From contig CM048748.1 of NCBI GenBank assembly GCA_026315105.1, forward strand, positions 474,141,150 to 474,205,149: a stretch of DNA of 64,000 nt. The letters run 5' to 3'. Source of the stretch: Locusta migratoria (Eukaryota; Arthropoda; Insecta; Orthoptera; Acrididae). A model generated the notes under the pieces. The model searched no databases and had not been told where the DNA came from. It saw nothing but the letters and a program-made list of their open reading frames with translations. Positions 10,974 to 21,104 of this stretch are shown one piece after another (the first letter of the stretch is position 1; each line of letters opens with the position of its first letter). The position numbers were made by a program, and so were the translations under genes.

Positions 10974-11749
10974 CTGTAACAATGAAATGTTACTTTAACT
11001 ACAAATAATGTCGACTATTTGTAAACTGAAACTTCAACCACAGATATGTTGAACGGGTTTCCATACACCACATGTGGTGGAAATGACAAGCTGTAAGTTA
11101 ATTTTGATAAAATATTAGAATAATTTTGCCTATTAGTTTATGTCAGCAAAATGTTTCTAGAAATCTTGTTCAGGTAAAGGTTGCTTTAATGCAACCAGTT
11201 TCCCGGTTGTGTGAACTGATTTAGTAATTTAATTTCTCCCTTTCAGATATCTTGCAACTGGAAATTCGTTTGTTGATTTTCATCATGCCTTTCGACTTGA
11301 AGTAACAACAATCAGAGAAATTGTAAGGAGAGTATGTTCATCCATATGGATTATCTTGAAAGACGAATGTTTGCCAGAACCTACGAAAAACGATGAAGAT
11401 ACCACCTGTCAGATTTGGACAAGTCATGTGACTACTGGAAATTAAAACTAGTTGTCTATTGTTATTGATGTTCAGGTGATAGTTGCCTGAGCATTTTTTT
11501 TTTAAATCAAAAACATTTATTGTGCTGACACTGTAGTGTCAATTTATTTTTATATTCACGTGTCTTGTCCAAAGCTGATGGGTGGTATCCTCATCTGCAG
11601 TATTTCCATTTCTCTTTAATATTCAATTTCTTTGTATTCCTGCTGTTATCAATTGGGTTGCAAACATAGTTTAAAATGTTTGTGTGGTCATTCATTTATC
11701 AAATTTGTCTTTGGCATGGTTTATATTTTGAAAGTAAGGGAACAAAAGT

Positions 11750-11842
11750 AATCCGGAATGAAACTTTTCACTCTGCAGCGGAGTGTGCGCTGATGTGAAA
11801 CTTCCTGGCAGATTGAAATTGTGTGCCGGCACCTCTTCCGTT
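11750..11842 (+). repeat. Fragment of orthopteran tRNA-like SINE (CTCTGCAGCGGAGTG type)
   Basis: CTTTTCACTCTGCAGCGGAG, TGTGCGCTGATGTGAAACTT and CCTGGCAGATTGAAATTGTG recur, with changes, at 61195-61260, where the rest of that family's tRNA-like unit follows. Only the ~90-bp end is present here. The flanking 11450-11749 and 11843-12242 show nothing else. Confidence 0.7.
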
Positions 11843-12254
11843 GCGACATTTTAAACCTTTTATTCCCGAGTAATATACTTTCAATTACGTATTGTAGGAT
11901 TATTTGGATACATAACTTTCTAAAAAGTTTTTTCCCTGATTTCGGGAAAAAATTACCATATGGCAAAAGTCATATTTCAGTAGATGTACTGAGTATAATT
12001 CATTAAAAATGTGTTATTATTTTACAGTAAGTGATACACGGTAGTTTTACCATACTTCGCTAAACTTTCCCTATAAATATTCATGTTGAGAGCAGTACAA
12101 AGGTTCAACAGCTAGCAGGACACAGCAACTGATCTAAAAATCAGAATTGCAGTTCACACTAAACACTGCTATCACACACTCAACACTACTATCAAGGCGC
12201 CTCGGAGGGCATACTGCTGGAATCTGTTGTCGATTTATCAAACACATAAGGATA

Positions 12255-12447
12255 AAAATGTTCAAATGTTCGTATAGCTTATGGGACTTAACTACGGGGT
12301 CATCAGTCCCTAAACTTACAAACTACTTATGAACTAACTAAGGACGGCACAAATATCCATGCCCGAGGGGGGATTCGAACCCCCGACCGTAGTGGCCGTG
12401 TAGACCGTGACTGAAGCGCCTCAGTCGCCTCGGCCACCGCGACCGGC
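12255..12447 (-). repeat. tRNA-derived SINE with 12-bp TSD
   Basis: Reverse copy of the family at 9027-9225. B box reads GGTTCGAATCC on the minus strand. Direct repeats CACATAAGGATA at 12243-12254 and 12448-12459 flank it exactly. Confidence 0.95.
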
Positions 12448-12459
12448 CACATAAGGATA

Positions 12460-13024
12460 GTCATAAGACTTTTTCAGAAGAAAGAACTAAGATGATCGCT
12501 TTCAAGAAAGGCAAAGGAAAAAGTTGCCATATGGCTACAATGGGAATGAAAGAGATAAGATTTAACGGGAGAGAATGATTCATTCAAATTTTGTGTTGCA
12601 TGGTTCCTACTGTCAGTTAGTAAGTAACTGAAATTATGAAGGAATGATCTCAACCTGCATGAAATTCCTATAATTCAGCCAAAATTCATTTCATTTGCGC
12701 TGGTTTCAAATTGAAAACTCATAATTACAAGAATCCATCAACAGTAGACATATTTTGCAATTATTACTACTGTCACAAACATTTTTTTTCTAATAGACAA
12801 ACTAAAAGAAACCTGGCATTATAGGGAATGATATTTTTCCCGTTTTTTATATTTTTCTTTCACAAAACTCTGTGGTTCATGATTTACCTCTTAATATGAA
12901 TACATAAAATGCTGTAACCAATGGCCACAATTAATGAAATAGACAACAAAACAAAATAATAAAAAACTGGTACTAAAATAATATTTCTGTATTCTGTTGG
13001 TCTGATTCTACGCTCTGAAGCCAA
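12460..13024. other. AT-rich DNA, no gene seen
   Basis: No motif, RNA gene or repeat was recognised. It probably includes the 3' non-coding end of the minus-strand hAT element that follows. Confidence 0.45.
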
Positions 13025-13089
13025 GGGCACACTTTACGAGAAGATTCAAAGTATACAGAAAATAATATGCCGAGAAACGAAATACTGAC

Positions 13090-14732
13090 CTCCACTTTCT
13101 TGCTCTACAGCAATATCTTTAGGGGTAATAAAATGTTTGCTAACAAGAAATCAGAAGAAATACATACCGACAACTCTGTATCCAGTGAAGCTGAGTGTGT
13201 AGTTTCTGGAACAGAGCAGTGGGAAAGCATATCGTAGTACCTTATTAAAACAAAATGGAGAGTCGGTTGCATCTTTGCTTGAAGTTCGAAACTGATGTCC
13301 CGAAACTTTGTGAGGAATTGAATTAAAGCGGCAGCAAGCTCTCTATTCCAGCCTTCTAATCGATGTGTTTGATTCCGTTCTGCTAATATAAGTGTGATCT
13401 CGTCAATGACATTTGCCACAGACTATCATGTCGACAACAGTATACCAGCGGATATCTATCATGGGCTTTACCGTTTTGGTGAGGTTACTTAAAACAGTTT
13501 TCTTGAAGTAATTTACAATACTCTTTCCAGATGTTATTAATTTAAGTGTTTGTGGCGCAGATTCCTTGAGAAATTTCGCTTCATCTAACACTTGACGCAT
13601 CACGGTTGCGATGCAGTGTGCAATACAGGGGAGCCGCTTTGGCCGATTGGTCCGTTACAAATGTTGCACCTTCCAGATATGTGGCAGAAATGTAATAACT
13701 TTCTAATTCGGACAGAATTTCTTTTCAAATATTGAGACCAGATTTCGCATCTTCAGCAGGAAATTCCGACGTGCATAAAACGTGCGATTTCATCTGCATT
13801 TCTGGGGTCATGCAATGACCAACGATGGTGACGTATTCAGTGTTTGTATATTTATCAGCCCACAGATCCACTTCAAAGGAACATGCGTTGGCTTCTAAAC
13901 AATTTTTGATTTCCTGTTGGACCTTTGCCTTGGTTTTTTTTTTTTTTTTTTCCTTTCCAGCTACCTCATAAACATTTCGTGAAATGGTTGTCGGATGACG
14001 AAGGACGTCGTTATCGTTTACGCGGCCAAACTTTGCATAATGTGCACCTATGTCTAAGAGGTGCTGACAAAAGTTTCTGAACCCTTCGTCTTTAACAATG
14101 TTTTAGGAACGGAGGTCCTGAGCGCAGAGTTGTACACAACTAATAATCGCAGTAGATTTTGTACTTGAAGGTACTATTGAGCTGTTTCCCTGTCTTGAGA
14201 CATTCTCACTTTCAACACATTTGTGCCTGAATGATGTAGAGGTTGATGACCCCTTCTTGAAGTTGTAAACAAATTCAAAGGACTTGAACTGCATAAAACC
14301 AACGTATTTCTTTTTGGCTGTGCACAATGCAATGCCGAAAAATATTTCCAAACTGCTGACACTTCATCTTCTCTGGACTGAAGAGCCGGCCGCGGTAGCC
14401 GAGGGGACTGAGGCGCTCCAGTGTCGGTCTGCACGGCCACTACGGTCGGGGGTTCGAATCCCCCCTCGGGCCTGGATATTTGTGCCGTCCTTAGTATAAG
14501 GTAGGTAGTTGATAAGTAGTTTGTAAGTTTAGGGACTGATGACCCCGTAGTTAAGTCCCATAAGCTGTACAAACATTTGAACATTTTTGGACTGAAGAAG
14601 AAATTCCTTTGTAAGTAACTTCTCCTTCACTGTTTCCTTGGTCAGAGGACACAATGGCACTGGTGACACTGACACAGATGAAGGTGACAAGTGCAACCGA
14701 CGACCAGCAAACGAGGTCTCCGCAGACTCCAT
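13090..14732 (-). pseudogene. hAT-superfamily transposase with BED finger, broken
   Basis: Reading leftwards from about 14732: MESAETSFAGRRLHLSPSSV with TKETVKEKLLTKEFLLQ; then, beyond a SINE, a BED-finger-like region with VWKYFSALHCAQ and FRHKC. Next come DEGFRNFCQHLLDIGAHYAK, HPTTISRNVYEVAGKEK, the first acidic block FEVDLWADKYTNTEYVTIVG, YLEGATFVTDQSAKA, LITSGKSIVNYFKKTVL, IDIRWYTVVDM and LQAKMQPTLHFVLIRYYDML. This order is that of Hermes/hobo-type hAT transposases. Several frameshifts, a SINE at 14385-14587, an A-rich tract near 13940 and a missing hAT dimerisation tail show it is dead. The family normally excises DNA via a DDE RNase-H fold and makes 8-bp duplications; TIRs were not resolved. 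Confidence 0.8.
14385..14587 (+). repeat. tRNA-derived SINE with 11-bp TSD
   Basis: Same family as 9027-9225 (GCCGGCCGCGGTAGCCGAGG head, GGTTCGAATCC B box, ACATTT end). Direct repeats TGGACTGAAGA lie at 14374-14384 and 14588-14598. It interrupts the hAT pseudogene between its N-terminal part and BED-finger region, so it is younger than that element. Confidence 0.95.
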
Positions 14733-14739
14733 TTTGCAC

Positions 14740-15956
14740 AGACGGATGGCGAGCTGCACTGACACTGCGGTGAACGCAGGAAGCCCCTCGATGACGTGAC
14801 AAGAGCCGCGTGCACCCAGCGAGCGCCGTCTAATGGGGCAGCGTCTGCCTGACTGAGTGGGGTGGGTGGGGTGGCGCGAGGCTGCAGGGCGGTGCCGCGT
14901 GCCCCACTTCTGTGCCAGTCACAGGACATAAAAGTCTGCTTTCGTTTTGCGATAGTCCCTGTAGCCCTGCAGCCAGGATCTTGTGGAGAAATGTCGATGT
15001 TATGCTATGTTATGTTTCCTTGGAGTGATTTTAACTTTTAGTACTCTCGCGAATCTGACTGGGTGTCGTAGAAATTTCTCATCATATTTCGGAAGATTAG
15101 TTGCCATGGTCAGATGGTCCCTGCAACAATGAGGAGTCATTTGCAGATGCCAACGAATCTGCCGAAATGTCATGGAGAAATTGGCACTTGGTCTGAGAAC
15201 TACAAATCATACTCAGTATATGCATTACGCTCACAGCAGTGCTGAATAGAACTCTCAAGAGAGAGGAGTGGGGAAGGATTAAAAATTTATTATGGGAGAC
15301 AAGTGTACGCATTTAATATAATGAATTTATCCAAAACAAATTACTTTAGAATTAGAAATATAGAATCTGATTTTCTACAAAGCACAACTGCAAATATTTT
15401 TGCTGATTAACGTAATTTAATGTTAAAACATTTTGGTACATAGCTACTTAAATACTTTTTTCTGCGCCTACAACGCTGATATCGCGTTAGAAAATAAAGA
15501 GCTGATTTCTCAATAGCGTCATTTGTAGTTCTTAATATGGTAGTCTATATAACAGAGGAAGCGCGCCACTGCCCAGACGAACCATAAATTACTCTTGTTT
15601 AACACTGAATTATGCTTTGGAGTACGCCAATAGTTGAAAAAGAGTGTAACTAAGGAAGAACAGTGAGTATGAAAAACCGAAATTTAGGGAAAGAAGCATT
15701 GCAGGAAAGTATATGTACTAAGAAAACCATTGAAGCCACTGATGATGGTGTACACCGAAACAGCCGCCCGGTAACAACCGTGCGTCATGGTCTGTGCAGC
15801 TGCTCCCAGCATGGGTGTCTGTGTCGCCTTAGAATAAGTTCGTTTAGGTAACGTGTATTCTTATTGAATATATATAATATATGATGAAGTAAGCATGCAA
15901 ATCTGGAAATACTGTATCTGGTTCTTTACTAAGAATGTCAGTTTAAATAGGTTTGT
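14740..15956. other. GC-rich patch and unannotated DNA
   Basis: 14760-14940 is GC-rich (GGGTGGGTGGGGTGGCGCG) and probably belongs to the 5' end of the hAT element. 14950-15956 holds no recognisable gene or repeat. Confidence 0.4.
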
Positions 15957-16186
15957 TGGTTGGTAGGGTGGTTTCTCATTTGCACGGACCAAAGTGCTAA
16001 GGTAATCGGTACGGTTTCTTTTTGGTTAAGGATGGGGAAGGAAACTGGCCGCGTCGTTTCAAGGGAACCATTCCAGTATTTGCCTGGAGTGATTAATGGA
16101 AATTACGAGAAACCCGAATCAGGATGGCTGGAGGAGGATTTGAACCGCTTAGTCCAGTGTCTTGCCATTGTGCCACCGTGATTGAT
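15957..16186 (-). repeat. tRNA-derived SINE (family of 425-648), reverse
   Basis: The plus strand reads TTGGTTGGTAGGGTGGTTTC, GGTTAAGGATGGGGAAGGAA, CCTGGAGTGATTAATGGAAA, then GGATGGCTGGAGGAGGATTT and CAGTGTCTTGCCATTGTGCC, the reverse of the blocks at 1028-1262. The interval 16187-16714 that follows shows nothing. Confidence 0.75.
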
Positions 16187-16717
16187 CAAATTTGTGGGCA
16201 TCGGTATAATTTTCATATACATAGCTAGAACGTAATTTCGGTTTCTTATATTTACCTTCACACGATTAAATAGCTGGCAAGTGTGTAAAGGAGACATTCA
16301 AATTGAATTTTAATCGATGGATATCGTCACACCTTTCGAGTAATACGGAATGCAAAACAGTCGCTAAATTTGGGCGAGGTCTCTTTCTTTCTGTATGTAC
16401 CTCTGAGGGAACTTCAACTCTCAGTTTGTACCTCCAACCGTGCATCGGCTTGTGTACGTTAGTTGCATCTGCAGTAACATTATCCAGAGTTGTAGATGAT
16501 GAAAATACGAATTAGACTCTTCAGTAATAATTAAATGAATATTTACAAGGCTTATTTAGCTTTGGATTAGTCAGTGAGGCTGCTTAATTTATAAATAAAT
16601 ATCAGTCTTGGTCATTTACTTTATATTATGAAACTTTCACATGCGGGTTCGACTTACTCCTATAACAACAACTCGGATACAGATATGATCATTGGATTAA
16701 TCTGTACATAGCATTAA

Positions 16718-17490
16718 GGGGGAGTCATAAACTACGTGAGGTGTTTAGGGCGGGTAGGGGGGCGACCTGAATCTCACCAAAACTCACGCTAAGGCGAGGG
16801 AGGCGTTGAAGGGGATCTCGGCAAATCCTACGTAATTCTTTTTCTGCCAGAAACAGTGTAAAACTGCAAGAAAACTGGCTTCAGTTAAGTAAATCATGTT
16901 TCATCTCTTAAATATGGCACAATCCAACACAATAATATTTGCTTCGGTTATGCAAACATCAAATAGTGACACAGTAGCCCCTGGAGTGTTTCTCTGACAC
17001 ATGACCTTTCTACACACGCGCGGGAAGATGAGTTTATTGAAAAGTGATACAGCCATTTTTGTTCCAGTAGTGACTCTTGAGACCACCACATGCGTCCCCA
17101 TGGACTGAATTTGAATGATGGTTGTTGTACGAATTTTAGCAGTTCCTGTTATTCAAGTACTAGTTTAAGTACCCGGCGCTGACGGGCATTTATTTATTCT
17201 AATCGAAATTTGTATGTAAAGTACTCTCCGCCATGCACCGAATGGCATTTTATGCAGACAGCGAACTTCCTCTTGTTTTGAAGGTCAGTTGTACAAAATT
17301 TCCATAAGTGGATCCAACGTAATCAAGTAGGTCTACAGGGTAACGTATTTATACTAAAATACGCGTTTTGAAAAATGTCACGTGAGATTGTCGGGGGAGG
17401 GGGGGGGTAGCAAAATGTCACACCTCACCAGGGCGAGAGGGGGACTCGAAGAAACGCCAAAATCACCTCACTTAATTAATGGACGCCCCC
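16718..17490. mobile_element. 773-bp TIR element with TAA duplication
   Basis: The left end GGGGGAGTCATAAACTACGT and, on the opposite strand, the right end GGGGGCGTCCATTAATTAAG both continue with GTGAGGTG. They are flanked by TAA at 16715-16717 and 17491-17493. A 3-bp TA-rich duplication fits Harbinger/ISL2EU-like MITEs. Only a short (66-codon) minus-strand ORF lies inside, so it would be non-autonomous. A G run occurs near the right end. Confidence 0.75.
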
Positions 17491-17493
17491 TAA

Positions 17494-18439
17494 TGAAACG
17501 ATTACACACACGTTTCACTGAGCTGAATGAATGCTGAGAAACAAAAAGAGTTGAACCTGAAAGGTCGAAGATCTGTTCGAATTGAGAGAAAAAGTACAGA
17601 CAGGTTTCACTTGAAAAGAAAGAGTGAACAACTCATTTAAACTGCAAAACTACAATGGAATACCCTGATAGTATCTTTGGATTGTTACCAGTAGCTAGTT
17701 TACCAAATAAATAAACAATAAAAAGTACTGTACATTTGAAACACAAGTGTACCAGTCAATTATTTTCCAACAACCAACTGTCGATGTTTGGATTGCATAT
17801 GTTTCTCGAAGAGTCAAACAATATATTGGTTGCTATTACGTATATGACACCCCTCCCACTCCCTCCCTCCCCCCCCCGCAGAAAAAAAGAAGAAAAACAC
17901 GAGTAAAAGAGAAAATGATATACTACGCAAAATACCCTCCACCACACATGGGGCAGTGGATTTAGAGTACAGGTGCAGACGTAGCGTTGTTTGTCGCTCC
18001 CAGTACGTCACGTTGCTTATCACTCCGTGTCTGTGGGCGGCCATACCGTAACAGTGTCGAATCTGTGGCGGGGGGGAGGGGGGGCTATGGGGCTGCACAT
18101 CCCCCAAAACCATGAGGAAAACCTCATAAAATGAGCTCGTTCTTTTTAGATCAGTTTGAGGTACAATGCCACAATATTTATGAGCTCTATCCGCCCCCCC
18201 CCGCCCCCCTCCCCAATACAAATCCTGGGTTTGCCACTGCTTGGTGTATATTACAATGTGACAAGGTTCGCCTCGGATGATATATTTTTTTTAAAAATAT
18301 GTAAATAGTTTCTTTACGGTATAGTTGTTTGCTAACCCCTTTGAGCAAAATTAAGTTTCATGAAAACCTGGAAAACAATTATTTTTAACCTGGAAAACCT
18401 GGAAAAAACCTTGAATTTGAAAATGAAGATTTGGTGGCC
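17494..18439. other. Low-complexity C/G-run region, no gene
   Basis: Contains C-rich (17850-17880), G-rich (18066-18083) and C-rich (18188-18215) runs and an AACCTGGAAAACCTGGAAAA motif near 18375-18405. ORFs in this stretch are driven by the homopolymers. TTTGCCACTG at 18230-18239 is the inverse of CAGTGGCAAA near 41376, perhaps the terminus of a TIR family. Confidence 0.5.
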
Positions 18440-18854
18440 ACCCTGTAGGAAGAGCAGGCACTGGTGTCGGAGAAACGAGCTCCCATGAGAGGCGTGAGGT
18501 CTGTCCGTAGACGAACTCTGCGACCGTGCCATTAAGGTCCTCTTTGTAGGTATCGCGAAGTCCGAGAAGAACGAAAGGTAAGGCCTCTGTCCACAGAGTG
18601 CCGTGGCAGCGAAGGGAGGCTTTCAGAGTTCTATGCCATCTCTCTACGAGGCCATTAGTCTGTAGGTGGTAGGAAGTCGTATGGATTCTTACGGTACCGC
18701 ACAGAGTACAAATGGCTTTAAACAGTGCCGACTCAAATTGTCTGCCTCAATCCGAAGTTAGTACAGAAGGGCAGCCAAACTGGGCGATCCATGATTCCAG
18801 GAATGCACGTGCTACTGTCTCGGCCGTGATGTTTGGGAGTGGGATTGCTTCTAC
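18440..18854 (-). pseudogene. Gypsy integrase, C-terminal half
   Basis: Minus-strand reading from the insertion site: IPLPNITAETVARAFLESWI, FGCPSVLTSD, then a TGA where the family has Arg in SDRGxQF, followed by GRQFESALFKA, TTSYHLQTNGLVERWHRTLK, SLRCHGTLWTEALPFVLLGL and EFVYGQTSRLPWEL. The second catalytic Asp (TSD) and the catalytic Glu (NGLVERWHR) of the D,D(35)E core are present. The in-frame TGA would stop translation just after the second Asp. The first Asp lies upstream beyond the 391-bp insertion. Confidence 0.88.
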
Positions 18855-19245
18855 CACAGACAGATATATACAGAAGGGAAACCTCCGTGAGTGCCCGGTC
18901 CTACGCTCAGGGGTGTGGGGAGGGAGAGTTTCCAGCAGTTCCTTAAGATGTCCCATGATGGCCCTGCGGTCAGAAGCAGCTCTTTAAACTGGCTAGAGCA
19001 GGCGGCAGGTAGCGGCTGTCCACACCACCACCTCCCCTCAAGCGCCAGCTAGCCGGACACAGCCGTGGCCTCAGGGCAGGCGGCACGAGCTCTCCCCTCA
19101 GCCTCCCCTCCACGATACCCTCTGACGTGCGAGAGGCACCCTAAGCCAGGGAGCCGTCTGACACCTGCTAGCATCTTACGGAACTACGAGGGGAGCATAG
19201 GACAGTGGTTTAGGGGGGGGCTTCTCCTCTGTATATGTTACTCTG
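18855..19245. mobile_element. 391-bp TIR element inside integrase, 9-bp TSD
   Basis: Flanked by TGCTTCTAC at 18846-18854 and 19246-19254. Ends are imperfect inverted repeats: CACAGACAGATATATACAGA at the left, and CAGAGTAACATATACAGAGG read inward from the right on the other strand. Removing it joins DRTTDWVEA to IPLPN exactly as in uninterrupted integrases. A 9-bp duplication fits Mutator-like MITEs best. The interior is GC-rich and has no transposase. Confidence 0.88.
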
Positions 19246-19890
19246 TGCTTCTACCCAATCTGTTGTCCTATCTATTGCGGATAAGACATAGCGGTAACCT
19301 TCCAAGGTGGGAAGGGGTCCCACCAGGTCAATGTGGACATGCTGGAAGCGTCCGGAAGGGACAGGAAAGGTGCCGAGTGGGGGCGAGGTGTGCCTGTTTG
19401 TTTTGCTGCGATGGCAAGGAATGCACGATCGAGCCCAGGCTTGGCAGTGTCGGCGTATGTTATGCCAGACGAAAAGTTCGGTTACCAGTCTCGTTGAAAC
19501 GCGCACCCCTGGGTGCACCAGGTTGTGCAGCTTCGAAAAAACGTCTCGTTGAAGTGGCCAGGGTATGAAGGGGCGGAGTGTGCCCGTCGATTCGTCGCAC
19601 CACACCTCGGCAATCACGCCAGGGAAAGTTGTTCGTACTGGTTTCAGAGATGAACTGTGATTAGGGATTAGTGACATTGTCTGCTCGTCAGCTGGCTGCA
19701 ATGCAGCGAGGTTAGATAGATCCAGGAGGGTGGTGACGGCGCCCACTCTAGAAAGAAAATCGGCCACTACATTGTCGGCCCCTTTTATATATCTGACGTC
19801 GGTTGTAAATTGGGATATATAGTCAACGTGTCGGAAGCGGGGCGGGGGCGGGTCAGCTGGTTTTTTTATAGCGGCCGCGAGTGGTGTATG
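19246..19890 (-). pseudogene. Gypsy RNase H end, integrase zinc finger and core start
   Basis: On the minus strand: HVDYISQFTTDVRYIKGADN and VVADFLSRV (end of RNase H), then the HHCC zinc-binding module (NLVHPGVRVSTRLV, FVWHNIRRHCQAW, CIPCHRSK) and the integrase core start HVHIDLVGPLPTLEGYRYVL with the first catalytic Asp. It ends at DRTTDWVEA against the 391-bp insertion. A frameshift at about 19890 separates it from the preceding RNase H segment. Confidence 0.9.
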
Positions 19891-20451
19891 ACCGGGAAGC
19901 ACAAAAAAGTTTCGACCTCTGCGCGGAAGTGTTTTATCGCCGCGTATACCGCGAGTAGTTCTCGGTCGAAAGCGGAATATTTCTTCTGAGCCGAGTTTAA
20001 CTTTTTTGAAAAGAAGAGTAGGGGCGCCTGACTTAATACAGCTCCTATCGCCGTGTCACTTGCATCCGTAGTGATGGACAATTCTGCGTCGGGATGCGGG
20101 TGGGCGATAGTGACTGCTCTCGCGAGTAGCTTCTTAGGATTCTCAAATGCAGCTTCCATTTGGAGTGTCCACTGTACCGGTCGGGCGCCCGATGTTCGTG
20201 GTCCGGCGAGTGCGTCTGTAAGGGGGGCTTGTACTTCTGCTGCAGCCGGTAGGCGCTTGCGGTAATAATTAATTGTTCCAATGAATTGCCGTAACTCTCT
20301 GTAGTTCGTGGGGCGAGACATTTCTGAAATCGGTGTCACTTTCGCAGGTGGCGGTGTGGTGCCTTTGTCCGACACTATCAAACCCGAGGAAGGTGACGGA
20401 AGGTTGGTACAGTTGTAACTTTTTTCGAATTAGTTTCAATGCCGGCCGCTG
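19870..20451 (-). pseudogene. Gypsy reverse transcriptase thumb and RNase H
   Basis: After the TTAA insertion the minus strand reads AAGIETNSKKV, then a short frameshifted stretch, VSDKGTTPPPAKV, NYRELRQFIGTINYYRKRLP, and the RNase H start HPDAELSITTDASDTAIGAV with catalytic Asp (TDAS). LLFFSKKLNSAQKKYSAFDR follows with ELLAVYAAIKHFR. The order and motifs are those of Ty3/gypsy pol. The reading frame shifts near 20380 and 19890. Confidence 0.9.
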
Positions 20452-20455
20452 TTAA

Positions 20456-21104
20456 CCCCCTCATGCACGATTTATTAACCCGACAATGAACTAATGTTCT
20501 AATACATTATTTGGTAACTTAAGACTCATCTTGTGCATAATTCATCGTAATTTGTCTGAAAAAAATTGTTTCACAGACGAAATGAGAGGTGTCCTCAAAT
20601 GAGGACAGTGAGTAAGAAAACTGCTACATTTTACATGGAATATCTATTGATAATATCAAATAGTACATGAAGAGTGTACACTATTTAGTAATTTTCATAC
20701 AAGGAAATTGTTTCCGACACACAGCAGGTTCACACTTTTCTCAGATGTGACGTGCTTTCCGTCGGCAGTCCCTATCATGACACCCCTTGTCATTGGGATC
20801 AACTGACTCGGATGACCAGCGTTATACCCCATCGAAGTGTAATTCGTTGAGTACCTAATTAAAGTTTTTCGACATACAGACAACAATGTGCTTTCATCTG
20901 AGGGCCTGCTTGTATTCTTTCTTGTAATCTCTACTTTCCATTTCTTTGTTAGTACGACGACTAACATTGCCGTCTGGGGGGGGGGGGCATTCTAGCATTC
21001 ATTGTTAGTCCTCATATGAGATACCTGTGCTTTTACGGTCAGACATGAGTCAAAATTTAAGTGTACTCATTTGAGGACGCAGCGCATGGGGGGGGGGGGG
21101 GGGG
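20456..21104. mobile_element. TTAA-flanked (piggyBac-like) insertion in RT
   Basis: TTAA at 20452-20455 and 21105-21108 bracket ends reading TTAACCCCCTCATGCACGAT at the left and, on the other strand, TTAA followed by a long C run and CATGCGCTGCGTCC at the right. Deleting it leaves FDTLTAAGI, a normal gypsy RT reading. A precise TTAA duplication is the hallmark of piggyBac. The interior holds a 90-codon minus-strand ORF (20695-20967) that I do not recognise as transposase, so it is probably non-autonomous. The long G tract at 21088-21104 may be partly sequencing error. Confidence 0.85.

Larger units (their letters stand above)
8498..11449 (+). pseudogene. Harbinger-type (HARBI1-like) nuclease, truncated
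   Basis: Plus-strand pieces read like the N-terminal half of Harbinger transposases. The first is VYLWNREKPRKKGYWLHP (8498-8550). The second starts about 9961 with AILLNKRNVCTFFCELREHE, followed by FFNFTRMSTKSFDELLKKIG and EEKLLVTLR. After a GTAAGT donor at 10176 and a TTTCAG acceptor ending at 11246, it resumes with YLATGNSFVDFHHAFRL and CSSIWIILKDECLPEP. The family's next block, containing the first catalytic Asp, is absent, and a stop follows at about 11440. The apparent 1,071-bp intron holds the opposite-strand MADF gene. The protein would be inactive. Family assignment is fairly firm; exact exon ends in the first piece are inferred. Confidence 0.7.
8240..11450 (+). mobile_element. PIF/Harbinger-like DNA transposon, decayed
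   Basis: Nuclease-coding exon pieces lie on the plus strand (8498-8550, about 9961-10175, 11247-11404), with an opposite-strand MADF/BESS gene between the last two. Harbinger elements typically carry both a DDE nuclease and a DNA-binding (Myb/MADF) partner, which fits. The element is split by a 1.4-kb insertion at 8551-9960, and its 3' nuclease domain is missing. Outer ends and the expected 3-bp target duplication were not resolved. Confidence 0.65.

Noticed and set aside
17747..18221. ORFs across the C/G-run region (72 and 135 codons)
   Set aside because: Poly-Pro/Gly/Phe stretches come from homopolymers and the frames overlap on both strands.
19065..19568. 167-codon plus-strand ORF
   Set aside because: It is antisense to gypsy integrase and runs into the 391-bp MITE; the other strand explains the conservation.
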